9,203 bases of DNA from assembly GCA_903953195.1 (NCBI GenBank), contig CAJBIS010000310.1:1-9203 (forward strand), in the 5' to 3' direction. Shown here one piece after another: positions 5,859-9,203 of this stretch. The position numbers and the translations under genes are program-made. Source of the DNA: an uncultured Actinomycetes bacterium (lineage in GTDB: Bacteria > Actinomycetota > Acidimicrobiia > Acidimicrobiales > Microtrichaceae). Within the stretch, counting starts at the first letter, position 1. Every line of letters begins with the position of its first letter. Below the pieces are notes generated by a model. It was not told where the DNA came from and did not search any database. It saw only the letters and a program-made list of their open reading frames with translations.

Positions 5859-7247
5859 ATGGCCGACTCCCCCGCCGCAGCCTCGGACGCACCGTCGTCG
5901 ACCGCGCCCTCGAGTTGGTCGCCCGATTCGTGGCGCACCCGACACGCTGCACAGCAGCCCGACTGGCCCGACGCCGACCGGCTCGACCACGTCCTGAAGA
6001 CGCTGGCGGGCTACCCCCCGCTGGTGTTCGCCGGCGAGGCCCGTGAACTGACCCGCCAGCTGGGCCGGGTCGCCAACGGCGAGGCCTTCCTGTTGCAGGC
6101 CGGCGACTGCGCCGAGTCCTTCGAGTCGTTCTCGGCGAACTCGATCCGCGAACGCCTCAAGATCATCCTGCAGATGGCCATCGTGCTGACGTACTCGGCG
6201 GGCGTGCCGACGGTGAAGGTCGGCCGGATCGCCGGTCAGTTCGCGAAGCCCCGGTCCGAGGGCACCGAGACCGTCGACGGCGTCAGTCTCCCCAGCTTCC
6301 GCGGCCACATGGTGAACGACGTCGAGTTCAGCGAGTCGGCCCGCCACCCGGACCCGGAGCGTCTGATCGAGGCGTACCACCAGTCGGCGGCGACGCTGAA
6401 CCTGCTCCGGGCGTTCACGAAGGGCGGGTTCGCCGACCTCACCCGGGTGCACCTGTGGACCCAGGAGTTCGTGGCCGCCAGCCCCGAGGCGCAACGCTAC
6501 GAGTCGCTCGCCCGTGAGATCGACCGGGCGCTGCGGTTCATCCGGGCGACCGGGATCGACCCCGATCAGGTGCCGAGCCTCCACGAGGTCGACGTCTACA
6601 CGAGCCACGAGGCGCTGATCCTCGGTTACGAGGAGGCGCTGACCCGTCAGGACTCGCTCACCGGGCAGTACTACGACTGCTCGGCGCACATGGTCTGGAT
6701 CGGTGAGCGCACCCGCGGTCTGGACGACGCCCACGTCGAGTTCTTCCGAGGCATCGCCAACCCGATCGGCTGCAAGGTCAGCACCAAGGCCACGCCCGAG
6801 GACACCGTCGCGCTCTGCGAGACGCTGAATCCGGATCGGATCCCCGGCCGGATGACGCTCATCAGCCGGATGGGCGCCGAGCACGTGCGTGACCACCTGC
6901 CGACACTGGTGCGGGCGGTGCGCGACGCCGGTCATCCGGTGGTCTGGGCGTGCGACCCGATGCACGGCAACACCTACACGTCGTCGAATGGCCGGAAGAC
7001 CCGGCACTTCGACGCGATCCTCGACGAGCTGCGCGGGTTCTTCGAGGTGCACCGTGCCGAGGGCACGTGGCCCGGTGGCGTGCACATCGAGCTCACCGGC
7101 GACGACGTCACCGAGTGTCTCGGCGGGGCCGAGGACCTCGTCGACGACGACCTGGCCCTCCGCTACGAGACGATGTGTGATCCCCGGCTGAACGGTCGGC
7201 AGTCGCTGGACCTGGCGTTCGGCGTCGCCGAACTGCTCCGGGGCTGA
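5859..7247 (+). CDS. aroG: 3-deoxy-7-phosphoheptulonate (DAHP) synthase, class II
   Basis: A 462-residue cytoplasmic enzyme that condenses phosphoenolpyruvate with erythrose 4-phosphate, the first step of the shikimate pathway. The class II signature is clear: LLQAGDCAESF (78-88), GRIAGQFAKPRSEGTE (122-137), LPSFRGHMVN (144-153), STKATPEDTVALC (308-320), ACDPMHGNTY (364-373) and CDPRLNGRQSLDLAF (440-454). Metal ligands expected from the plant/mycobacterial family are all present: C84, H369, E411 and D441. Length equals that usual for actinobacterial AroG. The N-terminal 30 residues are Ser/Ala/Pro-rich; the ATG at 5859 follows a -10 motif by 7 nt, supporting this start. It lies 69 bp after the sigma gene and probably has its own promoter. 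Class II enzymes are often feedback-inhibited by aromatic amino acids, which the sequence does not prove here. Confidence 0.97.
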   Translation: MADSPAAASDAPSSTAPSSWSPDSWRTRHAAQQPDWPDADRLDHVLKTLAGYPPLVFAGEARELTRQLGRVANGEAFLLQAGDCAESFESFSANSIRERLKIILQMAIVLTYSAGVPTVKVGRIAGQFAKPRSEGTETVDGVSLPSFRGHMVNDVEFSESARHPDPERLIEAYHQSAATLNLLRAFTKGGFADLTRVHLWTQEFVAASPEAQRYESLAREIDRALRFIRATGIDPDQVPSLHEVDVYTSHEALILGYEEALTRQDSLTGQYYDCSAHMVWIGERTRGLDDAHVEFFRGIANPIGCKVSTKATPEDTVALCETLNPDRIPGRMTLISRMGAEHVRDHLPTLVRAVRDAGHPVVWACDPMHGNTYTSSNGRKTRHFDAILDELRGFFEVHRAEGTWPGGVHIELTGDDVTECLGGAEDLVDDDLALRYETMCDPRLNGRQSLDLAFGVAELLRG

Positions 7248-7407
7248 TCCACCCGCTCCACAGCCGGCGAGGCCGTCGAAGTCGATCCAACACGGTGTTT
7301 CGTCCGATGACGCCCGTGCGGATGCACTTCCGGCGTGGAGAGATGTCACCTCAGGTGAACAGTGATCGGCAGGAATCCTCGGGGGATCCGATCGGGTTGT
7401 CCGTCAC
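7248..7407 (+). promoter_or_regulatory. Regulatory region of the carotenoid operon (two dyads, ECF-like promoter candidate)
   Basis: This 160-bp gap contains no TA dinucleotide, so no TAnnnT -10 exists on either strand. It holds two odd palindromes, AACAC-G-GTGTT (7289-7299) and TCACCT-C-AGGTGA (7346-7358), both operator-like. GGAAT (7372-7376) followed after 19 nt by GTT (7396-7398) resembles promoters of ECF sigma factors of the SigR/SigH type (GGAAT-N18-GTT); the predicted start would be at or close to the ATG at 7408. No good ribosome binding site lies before that ATG. Read-through from aroG is the alternative. Confidence 0.3.
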
Positions 7408-8496
7408 ATGTCAGCACCCCCGGACCCACGAGTCGTTCGAGCGCCCGGCGAGCTCCTCGCCCACCGAGATCGGGTCGATGCCCGCATGGACGCCCTGTTG
7501 TCGAGCGAGCACGAGCGCTGGGCGAGCTTCGACGACCTGCTCGCCGAACCGCTGTCCCAGCTCCGCGACTTCTCGCTCCAGGGCGGGAAGCGGCTGCGTC
7601 CGGCGTTCTGCTACCTCGGGAACGCCGCTGCGGGCGGCGATCTGAGCGACCCGGTCGTCCTCGACGCCGGAGCGGCGCTCGAGATGTTGCACGTGTTCGC
7701 CCTCGTGCACGACGACATCATGGACGGGTCGCTGCTGCGCCGAGGCGAGCCCACCGTCCATCACCACTTCACCCAGCTCCACGAGCAGGGCGAGTGGGCC
7801 GGTGAGGCCCGCCGGTTCGGTGAAGGCATGGGTGTCCTCGTCGGCGACCTCGCCCTCGTGCTGGCCGACGGCCTGCTGACCGGTGCCAGCCGTGAGGCGT
7901 GGGAGGTCTACAACGAGCTCCGGGTCGAGCTGGTGATGGGCCAGCTCCTCGACGTGTCGTTCGCCGCGAACCGCTCGGCGGATCCGGCCATCTCGCAGAA
8001 GATCTCGCTGTTCAAGTCGGCCAAGTACACCGTCGAGCGTCCGCTGCACCTGGGCGCAGCGCTCGCCGGCCGACTCGATGAACTGGCACCGGCGTTCACC
8101 GGGTACGGGCTCCCCGTCGGGGAGGCGTTCCAGCTGCGCGATGACGTGCTCGGCGCCTTCGGTGACGAGGCGATCGTCGGCAAGCCCGTCGGAGACGACT
8201 TCCGCGAGGGCAAGCCGACCCGGCTCGTGCTGCACGCCCTCGACGTGGCCCGGTCGCAGCAGCTGCGGCCGGCGCTCGAGGTGCTGTCACACCTGGGCGA
8301 TCCGGACCTGACGGCGGCGCAGATCGTCGCCATCCAGGAGGTCGTCGAGGCCACCGGCGCCCGGGCCGCCGTGGAACGCCGCATCGAGGATCTGCTCGGG
8401 TCCGCCGTCGACGCCCTCGGCACCGCCGACATCGACGCCGGTGCCCGCAACCATCTGATCGACCTGGCCGTGTACTGCACGCGCCGCGACCGCTGA
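7408..8496 (+). CDS. crtE: Polyprenyl (geranylgeranyl-type) diphosphate synthase
   Basis: A 362-residue trans-prenyltransferase that extends allylic diphosphates with isopentenyl diphosphate. The all-alpha isoprenyl synthase motifs are present in order: GGKRLRP (59-65), first Asp-rich motif DDIMD (102-106) followed by LLRRGEPTVH (109-118), VLVGDLAL (143-150), KSAKYT (203-208), FQLRDDVLGAFGD (241-253) with the second motif as DDVLG, and GKPVGDDFREGK (258-269). The DDxxG form with a later GDDxREGK is usual in actinobacterial homologues. Its partner 10 bp downstream is a phytoene desaturase, so a geranylgeranyl diphosphate synthase role in carotenoid synthesis is the best reading; chain length cannot be set from sequence alone. 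The ATG at 7408 is kept because the N-terminal helix begins soon after. An internal Met at residue 27 is an alternative start. Confidence 0.9.
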   Translation: MSAPPDPRVVRAPGELLAHRDRVDARMDALLSSEHERWASFDDLLAEPLSQLRDFSLQGGKRLRPAFCYLGNAAAGGDLSDPVVLDAGAALEMLHVFALVHDDIMDGSLLRRGEPTVHHHFTQLHEQGEWAGEARRFGEGMGVLVGDLALVLADGLLTGASREAWEVYNELRVELVMGQLLDVSFAANRSADPAISQKISLFKSAKYTVERPLHLGAALAGRLDELAPAFTGYGLPVGEAFQLRDDVLGAFGDEAIVGKPVGDDFREGKPTRLVLHALDVARSQQLRPALEVLSHLGDPDLTAAQIVAIQEVVEATGARAAVERRIEDLLGSAVDALGTADIDAGARNHLIDLAVYCTRRDR

Positions 8497-8506
8497 GGAG
8501 CCGGAC

Positions 8507-9203
8507 GTGAAGGTACTCATCGTTGGAGCCGGACTCGGCGGGCTGTCCGCCGCCTGCCACCTGACCGGAGCGGGTCACGACGTGACCGTGCTCGAACGGG
8601 CCACGACCCCCGGTGGTCGGGCCGGCCTGCTCGACCTGGACGGCTACGCGTTCGACACGGGCCCGACCGTCATGACCATGGTCGACCTGCTCGACGAGAC
8701 GTTCGCTGCGGCCGGGGCCGAGCGGACCGACCACGTCGAACTCACGCGCCTCGACCCGGCGTACCGGGCGCTGTTCGCCGACGGCACGGAGCTGCACGTC
8801 AAGGCGGGCCGCGAGGCCATGACCCAGGAGATCCGCGACGTCATCGGCGCCAAGGACGCCGAGTCGTTCGGCCGGTTCGCCGACTGGCTCAAGGAGCTCT
8901 ACGAACTCGAGCAGCCGAACTTCATCGACGCCGACCTGTCGAATCCGCTCGACATGCTGAAGAAGCCGATGGCGCTGGTGAAGCTGCTGCAGCTCGGTGG
9001 CCTCCGCAAGCTGCACAAGGTCGTCGGCGAGTACTTCGACGACCCCCGCCTGCACCGCATCTTCTCCTTCCAGGCGATGTACGCCGGCCTGTCGCCGTTC
9101 GAGGCGCTCGCCATCTACGGCGTCATCACCTACATGGACTCCGTCGCCGGCGTGTACGGCGTGCAGGGCGGCATGCACTCGGTCCCCCGTGGCCTCGCCG
9201 ATG
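8507..9203 (+). CDS. crtI: Phytoene desaturase CrtI (partial: N-terminal 232 residues)
   Basis: An FAD-dependent desaturase that introduces double bonds into phytoene, leading to lycopene or a related carotene. The frame opens with GTG at 8507 and runs off the right edge. AGGAG (8496-8500) lies 6 nt before it, overlapping the crtE stop codon, so the two genes form an operon. The N-terminus is a Rossmann FAD fold, VLIVGAGLGGLSAA with GxGxxG at residues 7-12, ending in acidic E30. PGGRAG (35-40) and FDTGPTVMTM (49-58) are CrtI signatures, as are FSFQAMYAGLSP (186-197) and YMDSVAGVY (209-217). Family members are about 490-520 residues, so the substrate-binding and C-terminal FAD motifs lie outside the window. 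Related desaturases acting on C30 substrates cannot be excluded, but the adjacent prenyl synthase favours C40. Confidence 0.94.
   Translation, partial: MKVLIVGAGLGGLSAACHLTGAGHDVTVLERATTPGGRAGLLDLDGYAFDTGPTVMTMVDLLDETFAAAGAERTDHVELTRLDPAYRALFADGTELHVKAGREAMTQEIRDVIGAKDAESFGRFADWLKELYELEQPNFIDADLSNPLDMLKKPMALVKLLQLGGLRKLHKVVGEYFDDPRLHRIFSFQAMYAGLSPFEALAIYGVITYMDSVAGVYGVQGGMHSVPRGLAD

Noticed and set aside
4959..7349. Minus-strand open frame of 796 codons
   Set aside because: It lies antisense to the sigma factor and DAHP synthase genes, both of which carry full family motifs; the antisense product has no recognisable domain and biased composition.
7411..9178. Minus-strand open frames antisense to crtE and crtI (7411-8235 and 8096-9178)
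   Set aside because: They oppose well-supported enzymes and overlap each other; no motifs, low-complexity composition.
1..9203. CRISPR arrays, insertion sequences, toxin-antitoxin or phage genes
   Set aside because: No regularly spaced repeats, transposase motifs or terminal inverted repeats were seen; all larger real frames are housekeeping or carotenoid genes.

Overview
The window is high-GC, tightly packed bacterial chromosome with mostly housekeeping genes. Gene content and order point to an actinobacterium, with an Acidimicrobiia/Ilumatobacter-like lineage as my best guess. The supporting signs are the order nadD – LytR_C-type protein – rsfS, a mycobacterial-type class II DAHP synthase, very GC-rich codon third positions, GTG starts and start codons sitting directly behind -10 motifs. 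The exact taxon is inference.

Layout, left to right. Positions 1-1806 (minus) hold the first 602 codons of leucyl-tRNA synthetase; its 3' end lies outside the window. Diverging from it is a complete tRNA-Ala(GGC) with encoded CCA (1928-2003). A 244-bp spacer follows, with a strong hairpin (probable tRNA terminator) and a second perfect 13-bp inverted repeat. Next comes a small two-helix membrane protein gene (2248-2511, plus). Only 27 bp further, a three-gene minus-strand operon converges on it: nadD (4806-4186), a membrane-anchored LCP-like/LytR_C protein (4199-2904) and rsfS (2907-2539), with overlapping stop and start codons. Diverging from nadD is a sigma-70-family sigma factor with a short region 3 (4965-5789, plus). 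It is followed by class II DAHP synthase (5859-7247), then by the start of a carotenoid operon: a polyprenyl diphosphate synthase (7408-8496) and a phytoene desaturase, crtI, that starts with GTG and runs off the right edge (8507-9203).

How the genes relate: leuS and tRNA-Ala serve translation. NadD makes nicotinic acid adenine dinucleotide for NAD, and RsfS silences ribosomes under nutrient limitation; they sit in a conserved neighbourhood with a cell-envelope protein between them. DAHP synthase commits carbon to aromatic amino acids. The crtE-like and crtI genes make and desaturate the C40 carotenoid backbone. The sigma factor beside them is a candidate regulator, but nothing in the sequence proves which promoters it reads.

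I did not find a clearly new biological system. The points most worth following up are the LCP-like protein that lacks the usual Arg/Asp catalytic motif, the sigma factor with a shortened region 3, the TA-free promoter region of the carotenoid operon with two dyads and an ECF-like element, the apparently leaderless starts of leuS, nadD and aroG, and the 13-bp inverted repeat at 2128-2173.
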